Positions 53,597-60,258 of a stretch of DNA of 64,000 bases are shown piece by piece. The notes under the pieces were generated by a model. That model did not search any database. It saw only the letters and a program-made list of their open reading frames with translations, and was not told the DNA's origin. Source of the stretch: Catalinimonas sp038039535. Lineage in GTDB: Bacteria; Bacteroidota; Bacteroidia; Cytophagales; Cyclobacteriaceae. Each line of letters begins with the position of its first letter. Position 1 is the first letter of the stretch. The translations under genes were made by a program, and so were the position numbers. The stretch covers positions 62,001 to 126,000 of the forward strand of contig NZ_JBBPHP010000013.1 of the NCBI RefSeq assembly GCF_038039535.1, given 5' to 3'.

Positions 53597-54433
53597 TTAT
53601 GTAGAAAGTTGATAAAAATCTATAGCATTTCTGCCTAGTACCGCTGCCTGTTCATCCTGAGAAAGTTGGCTGATGTAGCTTTCCACAACGGCCATCACCT
53701 CTTCGTACTCACCAGCCAGACGGCATACAGGCCAGTCGGAGCCGATCATTAGTCTATCGGTACCGAAAGCCTCAAAAACAACATCAAGATAGGGATTAAA
53801 ATCATCAGGCTTCCATTTATGCCAGTCTGCCTCAGTGACCATCCCGGAGAGTTTACAATATACGTTAGGGTACTCAGCCAGTGAGCGCATATTTTCTTTC
53901 CAGGGAGAAAGTTCGGCAGCAGCGATTCTCGGCTTAGCGATATGATCTACAACCAATCGGCTTTCTGGGAGGTAAGATACAAATTGCAAAGTAACAGGCA
54001 GGTGCTTTTCAAAGATCAGAATATCATAACTAAGGCCAAAATCATTAAGCATTTTAACTCCTCGCATAAAATCTGGCCGAAGCAGAAAATAATCATCTGC
54101 CTCATCGTGCACAATGTGCCTGATACCGCAAAGTTTGGGGTACTTTACGTAATGGGCCAGTCTGCTTTTTACATTGTAATCGCACAAATCTACCCAACCT
54201 ACCACACCTTTGATATAATCATACTGCTTTGCCAGGTCTAACAAATAGTCAGTTTCGGCTTCACTTTGGCTAGCCTGCACCGCTACACAGCCGTCGTAGC
54301 CTGTTTTGTCCATTTCCGCCTTTAAATCTGGTGGGAGGTAATCCCTTGTGAGGACCTGCATGTCATTATTGATCCAGCCAAGTTTTGCGGGATCATATTT
54401 CCAAAAATGTTGATGAGCGTCTATATTAAGCAT
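53597..54433 (-). CDS. Amidohydrolase-family sugar lactonase (L-fuconolactonase/L-rhamnonolactonase type)
   Basis: 278 residues, COG3618-type amidohydrolase 2: metal-binding HQH (His7/His9, IDAHQHFW), His164 (VVDHIAKP), and Asp233 (MIGSDWPV). TRDYLPPDLKAEM and GWVDLC near the N-terminus and the YCKLSGMVTEADW block are typical of L-fuconolactonase and its relatives. Opens the lactone to the aldonate. Lies in the operon between the mutarotase and the SDR. Confidence 0.82.
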   Translation of the reverse strand: MLNIDAHQHFWKYDPAKLGWINNDMQVLTRDYLPPDLKAEMDKTGYDGCVAVQASQSEAETDYLLDLAKQYDYIKGVVGWVDLCDYNVKSRLAHYVKYPKLCGIRHIVHDEADDYFLLRPDFMRGVKMLNDFGLSYDILIFEKHLPVTLQFVSYLPESRLVVDHIAKPRIAAAELSPWKENMRSLAEYPNVYCKLSGMVTEADWHKWKPDDFNPYLDVVFEAFGTDRLMIGSDWPVCRLAGEYEEVMAVVESYISQLSQDEQAAVLGRNAIDFYQLST

Positions 54434-54516
54434 ATCCTAATTTACCAAAAGACAAAAATGTAAAGACCAATCTCTAATTATTCTTTTGCCCCTGCTTGTT
54501 AAAATTTTGCGTCAGC

Positions 54517-54849
54517 TTAGAATTGAAAAATTTTTTTCATCTGAACCCATTTTTCTCCCGGACCAGCTTCTGGTAGAGGCTCCTGAAAACTGCCCATCAG
54601 ATCTTCCCACTCCTGGCATCGTTCATCCAGTTCCAGATATTTTGGAAAGTTAACGTCGGGATCAAAGTCATCTTCCGTATGCATAAACATAAACAGTCTT
54701 CTACCCAGGCGATAGATTTTCATATCAAGGATGCCCACCTTTTTAAGAGAACTTATTACCTCCGGCCAGGGATGTGCATGATAATGCTCGTATTGCTTTA
54801 TCGCTTCCTCCTCATCTTTCAGGTTAACCGACATGGCAAAGTCTTTCAT
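54517..54849 (-). CDS. RhaM-family sugar mutarotase
   Basis: 110 residues of the L-rhamnose mutarotase (DUF718) family, ferredoxin-like fold: VNLKDEEEAIKQYEHYHAHPWPEVISSLKKVGILDMKIYRLGRRLFMFMHTEDDF with the conserved His-x-x-x-x-x-Trp-Pro-Glu motif, and the final EKWVQMKKIFQF. Interconverts the alpha and beta anomers of a 6-deoxy-L-sugar (rhamnose, or fucose in related operons). Member of the same operon; a structured 107-nt spacer separates it from the upstream FAH gene. Confidence 0.85.
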   Translation of the reverse strand: MKDFAMSVNLKDEEEAIKQYEHYHAHPWPEVISSLKKVGILDMKIYRLGRRLFMFMHTEDDFDPDVNFPKYLELDERCQEWEDLMGSFQEPLPEAGPGEKWVQMKKIFQF

Positions 54850-54858
54850 AATTCAATG

Positions 54859-54949
54859 GTTCTGAGTGTTAGAGTGCGATAGCGTTATAGTATTTTGTAT
54901 TAAGAACAACACCTTTCCAAGGCTACCATAACACTTTCGCACTAAGAAC
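54859..54949 (-). repeat. Long imperfect inverted repeat / RNA hairpin between FAH and mutarotase genes
   Basis: Arms 54873-54892 and 54924-54943 are 20 nt each and match at 17 of 20 positions on DNA. Read as minus-strand RNA, two of the three differences become G-U pairs, leaving one A-A mismatch in a 20-bp stem. Outer GTTCT/AGAAC (54859-54863, 54945-54949) extend it after a bulge, and the 31-nt loop holds a small CCTT/AAGG hairpin (54912-54922). No U-run follows, so it is not a terminator. Confidence 0.75.
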
Positions 54950-54956
54950 TATCAAG

Positions 54957-55808
54957 CTATTTGTATGCTTTGGCTACTTGTTTGGACGATCCAAGTCCTT
55001 CAATACCTAATTCAATCACATCACCAGGCTTGATAAACTGTGGAGGGTTGAAGCCTAAACCAACTCCTGCCGGTGTACCGGTTGAGATAACATCTCCCGG
55101 CATAAGGGTCATAAACTGACTGAGGTAACTTACCAGATGAGGAATCTTAAAAATCAGGTCAGCCGTGCTGCCATCCTGTTTGGTTTCCCCGTTGACGGTT
55201 AGCCATAAGCGTAAGTTATTGATGTCTGCTACCTCATCTTTTGTAACTACATAGGGACCAAGGGGAGCGAAAGAATCACAGCTTTTACCTTTCACCCACT
55301 GCCCGGCACGTTCCAGCTGAAAAGCTCTTTCACTATAATCGTTGTGCAATACATAGCCTGCTACATAGTCCATAGCATTGGCTTCATCTACATAACTTGT
55401 CTTCTTGCCAATCACAACACCTAATTCTACTTCCCAGTCAGTTTTTTTACTTCCTTTGGGAATAATCAGGTCATCATTGGGGCCAACAATAGAGGACGTA
55501 GCTTTGAAGAAAATGATAGGCTCCACAGGAAGCTCCATTTTGCTCTCAGCAGCGTGATCTCTATAATTGAGACCGATACATACGATCTTTCCCGGCTTAT
55601 GGATAGGAGGAGCCAGTCTTTCCTGCTCACCCACCTGTGGGCAGTTGCTGATATTATCATCCAGCCATTTTTCAAGTCTATTAAGACCATCATTAGCCAG
55701 AAACTCTTCCGTAAAGTCTTCTCCAAATCCTGACACATCAAGTTTCTGTTCGTTGTGTAACACACCCGGCTTTTCTGATCCGGGATTTCCAAAGCGAAAT
55801 AATTTCAT
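54957..55808 (-). CDS. Fumarylacetoacetate hydrolase-family protein, probable 2,4-diketo-3-deoxy-aldonate hydrolase
   Basis: 283 residues. N-terminal cap then FAH core: KIVCIGLNYRDHAAESK with His85, DWEVELGVVIGK with metal ligands Glu126 and Glu128, HNDYSERAFQLE with Asp157, and the C-terminal ISTGTPAGVGLG. Length and context fit the hydrolase that splits 2,4-diketo-3-deoxy-L-fuconate (or -rhamnonate) into pyruvate and L-lactate. The same fold includes ureidoglycolate lyase-annotated proteins, so context carries the assignment. Confidence 0.82.
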   Translation of the reverse strand: MKLFRFGNPGSEKPGVLHNEQKLDVSGFGEDFTEEFLANDGLNRLEKWLDDNISNCPQVGEQERLAPPIHKPGKIVCIGLNYRDHAAESKMELPVEPIIFFKATSSIVGPNDDLIIPKGSKKTDWEVELGVVIGKKTSYVDEANAMDYVAGYVLHNDYSERAFQLERAGQWVKGKSCDSFAPLGPYVVTKDEVADINNLRLWLTVNGETKQDGSTADLIFKIPHLVSYLSQFMTLMPGDVISTGTPAGVGLGFNPPQFIKPGDVIELGIEGLGSSKQVAKAYK

Positions 55809-55842
55809 GAGTTAGCTTAAATTATTGGTTAGGTACTATTTA

Positions 55843-56625
55843 TTAACTGTTGAGCGTAATGAAGCCTCCATCAATGGGGTAGTTGCTGCCGGTGATGAAT
55901 CCTGCTTCGTCTGAACAGAGAAACAATGCCAGGTGAGCAATCTCCTCTGGCTTCCCCATTCTTCCAATAGGCTGCGTTTTAGAGAGCTTTTCAAACATCT
56001 CATTTTCCTTGCCCGGATAGTTTTTCTTTAAAAATCCGTCTACAAAAGGAGTATGGACACGCCCGGGAGCAATACTATTACAGCGAATGTTATCTGCTAT
56101 ATAATCTTTGGCTACTGACAAAGTCATGGTGAGCACCGCTCCTTTGCTCATAGAGTAAGCAAAGCGATCGGCAATACCCAATACTGATGCTACGGATGCC
56201 AGGTTGAGTACTACACCTCCTCCCTGCGATTTCATATAAGGGATGCAGGCATGTAAACAGTTGTAAACACCCTTTATGTTAATGCTATAAATCCTGTCAA
56301 GATCTTCTTCGGTCGTGGTCTCCACGTTACCAATATGCGCTACGCCTGCATTGTTGACCAGTATGTCTATTTTGGTGTTTTCTTCAGCAATCTGTTGTAT
56401 TACCTGCTTAACTTCTGCTTGTGTAGCAACATTGCAGAATTTGTAGATTGCTTCACCACCATTTGAGGTAATTTGCTCCACTACCTTTTGAGCAGAACTT
56501 TCGTCAACATCCAAGATATACACTTTTGCACCGTGACGAGAAAAAACTTCTGCTATACTTTTACCGATGCCACTTCCTGCACCTGTGATTATGGATACTT
56601 TTTGAGAAAGGTTAAATGCTTGCAT
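55843..56625 (-). CDS. SDR oxidoreductase, probable 2-keto-3-deoxy-L-fuconate dehydrogenase
   Basis: 260 residues: TGAGSGIG (14-21), Asp39 after the second strand (ILDVD, NAD preference), NNAG, Ser144/147, Tyr157 and Lys161 (YSMSK). DYIADNIRCNSIAPGRVHTPFVDGFLKKNY resembles the BDH2/2-keto-3-deoxy-fuconate dehydrogenase branch of the family. First gene of the operon, 34 nt before the FAH gene, which would take its diketo product. Start ATG at 56625 (complement) behind a -7 element at 56679. Confidence 0.78.
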   Translation of the reverse strand: MQAFNLSQKVSIITGAGSGIGKSIAEVFSRHGAKVYILDVDESSAQKVVEQITSNGGEAIYKFCNVATQAEVKQVIQQIAEENTKIDILVNNAGVAHIGNVETTTEEDLDRIYSINIKGVYNCLHACIPYMKSQGGGVVLNLASVASVLGIADRFAYSMSKGAVLTMTLSVAKDYIADNIRCNSIAPGRVHTPFVDGFLKKNYPGKENEMFEKLSKTQPIGRMGKPEEIAHLALFLCSDEAGFITGSNYPIDGGFITLNS

Positions 56626-56678
56626 GAGAAAAATAGGTATTCAATCCAAAAAAAGGCATATATGTTGTGCTAGTTCAC

Positions 56679-56686
56679 CAAATCTA
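56679..56686 (-). promoter_or_regulatory. -7 element of the deoxy-sugar operon promoter
   Basis: Plus CAAATCTA reads TAGATTTG on the minus strand, matching TAnnTTTG, 53 nt before the first gene. The -33 partner is not clear, as might be expected if an activator is needed. Confidence 0.5.
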
Positions 56687-56806
56687 CAAATAAACAGCAG
56701 ATTTGCATGATACTTTTTGTATAGCACGCTGGCTGATAGAAAGCAAATTTATGAAAGTGATAATTTTTTAAGAACTTATGATTCATTAATTACTGTAATT
56801 ATATTA

Positions 56807-56841
56807 TTTGATTAATTTTATTATTGAAATAGTAAAATTTG
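56807..56841 (+). promoter_or_regulatory. Weak promoter candidate for the GH63 gene
   Basis: TTTG (56807-56810), 22-nt spacer, TAAAATTTG (56833-56841), i.e. one base more than TAnnTTTG between TA and TTTG. The 296-bp divergent region is AT-rich and probably holds the control sites of both directions; no clear palindrome of operator quality was seen in it. Confidence 0.35.
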
Positions 56842-56921
56842 AACTTTCTGTTCAGACATAGTTATTAATAGTAGAGCAGATTGATAAAAAAAAAGCTAAA
56901 ATCCAGAAACAATAGATAAAT

Positions 56922-58262
56922 ATGAATGCTATAGCAGAGGTGGATTCAAAAGCTCTGATTAAAGAAGCTAAAAACGTATTGTTAAACAATAGAATAGGGA
57001 AGTTCACCAAACCAGCCCCGGCATTGTATCCCCATCAGTGGAATTGGGATGCAGGATTTATTGCCATTGGCTATGCTCATTTTGATATGGATCAGGCTGA
57101 GTCGGAGTTAAGGCATCTATTCAGCGGGCAATGGGCCAACGGTATGCTTCCGCATATCATTTTTAATCCTGAAGGAGATGGTCAGTATTTTCCAGGTATC
57201 AGCTTCTGGGAAACCTGGAGATCTTTTGATGCTCCTAAAGAGGTGGAAACTTCAGGGATTTCAAATCCTGCCGTACATGGCTTTGTATTGCAACGTATGT
57301 ATCAGCTTGTAAAAGATAAAGGAAAAGCGATAAACTTTATCAGGGAAATGTTTCCCAAAATCAAGGCTATGCATGCCTACTTCTACAATGAGCGTGACCC
57401 CCATAATGAAGGCCTGGTTTATATTCGTCACCCCTGGGAATCTGGAAATGATAACTCACCCACCTGGGATGCTCCCCTTGAAACTATTAATTTCTCAAAA
57501 GTGAAGGTGCCTCCTTATACTCGTAAAGATCTAAATGCAGGACATGCCGAGCATCGCCCTACCAACCTGGATTATGATCGTTACATTTACCTGATTGATG
57601 TTTTCAGAAAAGGGGATTATCAGGAAGATAAAATTTTCAAGCTGACTCCATTTGCGGTTCAGGATCCGCTGTTCAACACCATTTTGATCAGATCCAACCA
57701 GGCAATGATAGAGTTGGGGGCTTTGATTGGAGAAGATACAAAGGAGTTCAAAAACTGGAATGAAAAGTCTATCTCGGCTATGAATTCCAAACTGTGGAAT
57801 GAAAGTACAGGTATGTATGATGCCTATGACCTAATCAATGAGAAAAAAATTGAGATGGAAGCTTCTTCCGGCCTGATGCCGCTTTATGCAAATGTTCCTT
57901 CCGAGAATCAGGCAAAGAAAATGGTAGATACATTGATGGGGCCCAAGTTTCATAGTAATGACAATCTGCCTTATTATTTATGTCCCTCTTTTACTCCTTT
58001 GAGTAGTAAATTTGATGCTAAAAAATATTGGAGAGGACCGGTTTGGATCAATATGAACTGGATGCTCTATCACGGACTTAACAGTTATGGCTATTCGCAG
58101 GAAGCTGCAATGGTGAAGTCAGATTCTATTGAGCTAATTAGTTACTATGGTTTTTACGAGTATTTTGACCCTAAAAAAGATGTAGTAAATAACAGACAAG
58201 GGTATGGTAGTCATCAATTTTCCTGGTCTGCCGCCCTCTGTTTGGATTTGCTGAATGAATAA
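56922..58262 (+). CDS. GH63-type glycosidase, mannosyl/glucosylglycerate hydrolase-like
   Basis: 446 residues, (alpha/alpha)6-barrel without signal peptide, so it acts in the cytosol. YPHQWNWDAGFIAIGYA (36-52, Asp43), WANGMLPHIIF, FWETWRSF and PWESGNDNSPTWD (171-183) match the short GH63 branch that includes mannosylglycerate and glucosylglycerate hydrolases. By comparison with that branch Asp177 is the candidate general acid and Glu413 (GFYEYFDP) the candidate base. RGPVWINMNWMLYHGL and GYGSHQFSWSAALCLDLL are typical ends. Would release a sugar from an intracellular compatible solute or small glycoside. Trehalase/GH37 is the next best reading. Single gene with terminator. Confidence 0.8.
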   Translation: MNAIAEVDSKALIKEAKNVLLNNRIGKFTKPAPALYPHQWNWDAGFIAIGYAHFDMDQAESELRHLFSGQWANGMLPHIIFNPEGDGQYFPGISFWETWRSFDAPKEVETSGISNPAVHGFVLQRMYQLVKDKGKAINFIREMFPKIKAMHAYFYNERDPHNEGLVYIRHPWESGNDNSPTWDAPLETINFSKVKVPPYTRKDLNAGHAEHRPTNLDYDRYIYLIDVFRKGDYQEDKIFKLTPFAVQDPLFNTILIRSNQAMIELGALIGEDTKEFKNWNEKSISAMNSKLWNESTGMYDAYDLINEKKIEMEASSGLMPLYANVPSENQAKKMVDTLMGPKFHSNDNLPYYLCPSFTPLSSKFDAKKYWRGPVWINMNWMLYHGLNSYGYSQEAAMVKSDSIELISYYGFYEYFDPKKDVVNNRQGYGSHQFSWSAALCLDLLNE

Positions 58263-58285
58263 TTTTGATATGAAATCCACTGATG

Positions 58286-58316
58286 AGCCTTGGAGAATTT
58301 CTCCAAGGCTTTTTGT
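58286..58316 (+). terminator. Terminator after the GH63 gene
   Basis: 10-bp perfect arms 58286-58295 (AGCCTTGGAG) and 58301-58310 (CTCCAAGGCT), 5-nt loop, TTTTTG after. Confidence 0.85.
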
Positions 58317-58320
58317 TTAT

Positions 58321-58350
58321 AAACACTTACATAAAAAAGTGTAAACACTT
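58321..58350. promoter_or_regulatory. Operator-like palindrome with repeated half-sites
   Basis: AAGTGT-AA-ACACTT at 58337-58350 is a perfect 6-2-6 inverted repeat; AAACACTT also occurs directly at 58321-58328, so three copies of the ACACTT half-site lie in 30 bp. It lies behind the GH63 terminator and 350 bp before the STAS gene, so its target is uncertain. Confidence 0.35.
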
Positions 58351-58700
58351 AAATTTTATTGTTTTGCTCAAAATTATAAGAATTAATGAAGTAAAAATTA
58401 AACCACATGCTTACAATAATTTTGAGTAATAATTACTTTTTTACATAAGCATATATCACATTCCTATAATTGATATATACTAATTTGCCAAATATTACAT
58501 CAAGTTGTAAACCTGTCTTTTTGTAATTAATCTCTTTTCTGTGGTTTTATGTGATATTTAGCTCTATTTCACGGAAGTATGAAGGGGCAAAACTCAAAAA
58601 ATATTTCATCCTCATGTGAAGCTATTTTTTGTCCTTTTTTCTGCATGTCTCTTTTGTAATTTGGTCCTCAAAAATATCAAACATCTAATTCATCAAAATT
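58351..58700. other. AT-rich intergenic stretch before the STAS-like gene
   Basis: No gene seen. A TAATTTG at 58658-58664, about 37 nt before the ATG, may be a degenerate -7 element of the STAS-like gene. The remainder is AT-rich without recognisable structure. Confidence 0.4.
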
Positions 58701-59099
58701 ATGATTACAACTAGCAAAGCACTTTACGCAGATAAATGTGCAGAAATTACTACTGAGGAAGGTATCATCATTGCAAAATGGAGTGGATTTCTAAATCTGG
58801 AAAGCACTAAAAAAGGTTGCGATTCAATGGTAGATTATGTGAGAAAAAATAAAATCACTAAACATTTGAGCGACCAAAGTACTCTAAAAGTTCTTTCCAA
58901 AGAAGTTCAGGGATATCTGGTATCTGAAGCTTTTCCTGCTCTGGATAAAGCAGGCTTAAGAAAATTAGCGGTCTTAGTATCGGAAGACGTATTTGCTAAA
59001 GCCACAGTAGACAATGTAAACTCAGCTACCATGATGGGTAACATCAAGGTAAAAACATTTAACACACGTAGAGACTGTATTGATTGGTTAAACGAATAG
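58701..59099 (+). CDS. STAS/SpoIIAA-like stand-alone protein
   Basis: 132 residues, single domain. Pattern of strand-helix alternation with EEGIIIAKWSGFLNLESTKKGCDSMVDYVRKNKITKHLSDQSTL... and ...PALDKAGLRKLAVLVSEDVFAKATVDNV...VKTFNTRRDCIDWLNE, the form of the small STAS/SpoIIAA-like proteins common in Cytophagales. The DxS phospho-site of anti-sigma antagonists is not clear; DQST (58-61) is the nearest. Cytosolic. No partner kinase nearby. Set off by a long gap in front and a terminator behind. Confidence 0.65.
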   Translation: MITTSKALYADKCAEITTEEGIIIAKWSGFLNLESTKKGCDSMVDYVRKNKITKHLSDQSTLKVLSKEVQGYLVSEAFPALDKAGLRKLAVLVSEDVFAKATVDNVNSATMMGNIKVKTFNTRRDCIDWLNE

Positions 59100-59111
59100 T
59101 CAATCTCTTGT

Positions 59112-59143
59112 AAAACCGGAGAGCTTTCCTTTCCGGTTTTTTT
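59112..59143 (+). terminator. Terminator after the STAS-like gene
   Basis: 9-bp arms 59112-59120 (AAAACCGGA) and 59132-59140 (TCCGGTTTT), 11-nt loop, T-run. Confidence 0.82.
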
Positions 59144-59199
59144 ATTCCTTTTCATATAATCTTCACAATTATTTTCTTTTCACCCAAACCTAAAGTATC

Positions 59200-60243
59200 A
59201 TGTCAGTTACCACCCCTGTTCAGGTTGATCCTTTTAAAATCATTCAAGTCGGATTAAGCTTCTGGTCATCCAAAACACTACTTGCTGCTACCAAGCTGGG
59301 CTTATTCACTTTGTTAAGTGAAAACCCTCTAAATGCTGAGCAGATAAAATTAAAGCTCGGGCTTAATAAAGAAGGTTTGTATGTACGTGATTTTCTTGAT
59401 GCTTTATATTCTTTAGGCTTTTTAGAAAGAATTGGTAGTGGGACCACTGCTGTTTATCAAAATACTCCTGACACTGCGATGTTTCTTGATAAAAGTCAGC
59501 CTAGTTATCTGGGAGGCTTTCTGGAAATGGCTAATGACCGAGAGTACAAATTCTGGGGAGATTTGGAAGAGGGCTTGAGAACTGGTCAACCTCAGAATGA
59601 GGTCAAGTATACAGGTAAAGAATCCTTTGAGGCTATTTACGAAAAACCGGAAGCTTTGGCCCAATTTACTGAGGCAATGTCAGGTATACAGAAACTGAGC
59701 TTTATGGCGTTCGCAGAACGTTTTGATTTTTCTGCATACAAAACTCTGGTAGATGCTGGAGGTTCTGCCGGACTTCTCTCTGCACTGGTTGCACAACAGC
59801 AGCCTCATATGCATTGTACAACTTTTGATCTTCCACAGTTGGAGCCTTTTGCCAAAGCTACTGCTGAAAAGCATGGCGTTTCAGATCAGGTAAGTATACT
59901 CAATGGTGATTTTTTCAATGAGCCTTTTCCTAAAGCAGATATAGTAACTATGGGAAACATACTGCATAGTTTTGACCTGGAGAAGAAGAAGATGCTGATT
60001 GCCAAAGCTTATGATGCGCTTCCTGAAGGAGGGTGTCTGGTAGCTATAGAAATGATTCTGGATAACGAGCGTAAAGAAAATACCTTCGGTTTACTAATGT
60101 CACTGAATATGCTTATTGAGTCTGATAGTGGTTTTAATTACACGCAGAAACAATACGAAGAATGGACAAGTAATGCAGGTTTTAGTTCTGTAGAATTCAT
60201 TTCTTTAGGTGGTCCGGTAAGTGCAGCAATAGCTTATAAATAA
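59200..60243 (+). CDS. COMT-like SAM-dependent O-methyltransferase
   Basis: 347 residues with the two-domain layout of plant-COMT/hydroxyneurosporene-type methyltransferases: N-terminal winged-helix dimerisation domain (SSKTLLAATKLGLFTLLSENPLNAEQIKLKLGL, about 23-100), then the Rossmann domain with SAM motif DAGGSAG (185-191), TFDLP (208-212, Asp210 for ribose), NGDFF (235-239), the LHSFDLEKKKML block with candidate general base His256, and ALPEGGCLVAIEMIL. Probably O- (possibly N-) methylates a small molecule. The stop is 15 nt before the PrnB/IDO-like gene, so the two form an operon. Confidence 0.85.
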   Translation: MSVTTPVQVDPFKIIQVGLSFWSSKTLLAATKLGLFTLLSENPLNAEQIKLKLGLNKEGLYVRDFLDALYSLGFLERIGSGTTAVYQNTPDTAMFLDKSQPSYLGGFLEMANDREYKFWGDLEEGLRTGQPQNEVKYTGKESFEAIYEKPEALAQFTEAMSGIQKLSFMAFAERFDFSAYKTLVDAGGSAGLLSALVAQQQPHMHCTTFDLPQLEPFAKATAEKHGVSDQVSILNGDFFNEPFPKADIVTMGNILHSFDLEKKKMLIAKAYDALPEGGCLVAIEMILDNERKENTFGLLMSLNMLIESDSGFNYTQKQYEEWTSNAGFSSVEFISLGGPVSAAIAYK

Positions 60244-60258
60244 CCTCAAAATTGGAAT

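Noticed and set aside
52783..56625. Ureidoglycolate or steroid-type SDR/FAH annotation for the operon genes
   Set aside because: Single-gene names of these broad families are unreliable; the combination with a RhaM-type mutarotase and a COG3618 lactonase fits 6-deoxy-sugar oxidation better.
56661..56727. GTGCTA/TAGCAC inverted repeat in the divergent promoter region
   Set aside because: Six-base arms about 50 nt apart; expected by chance at this length.
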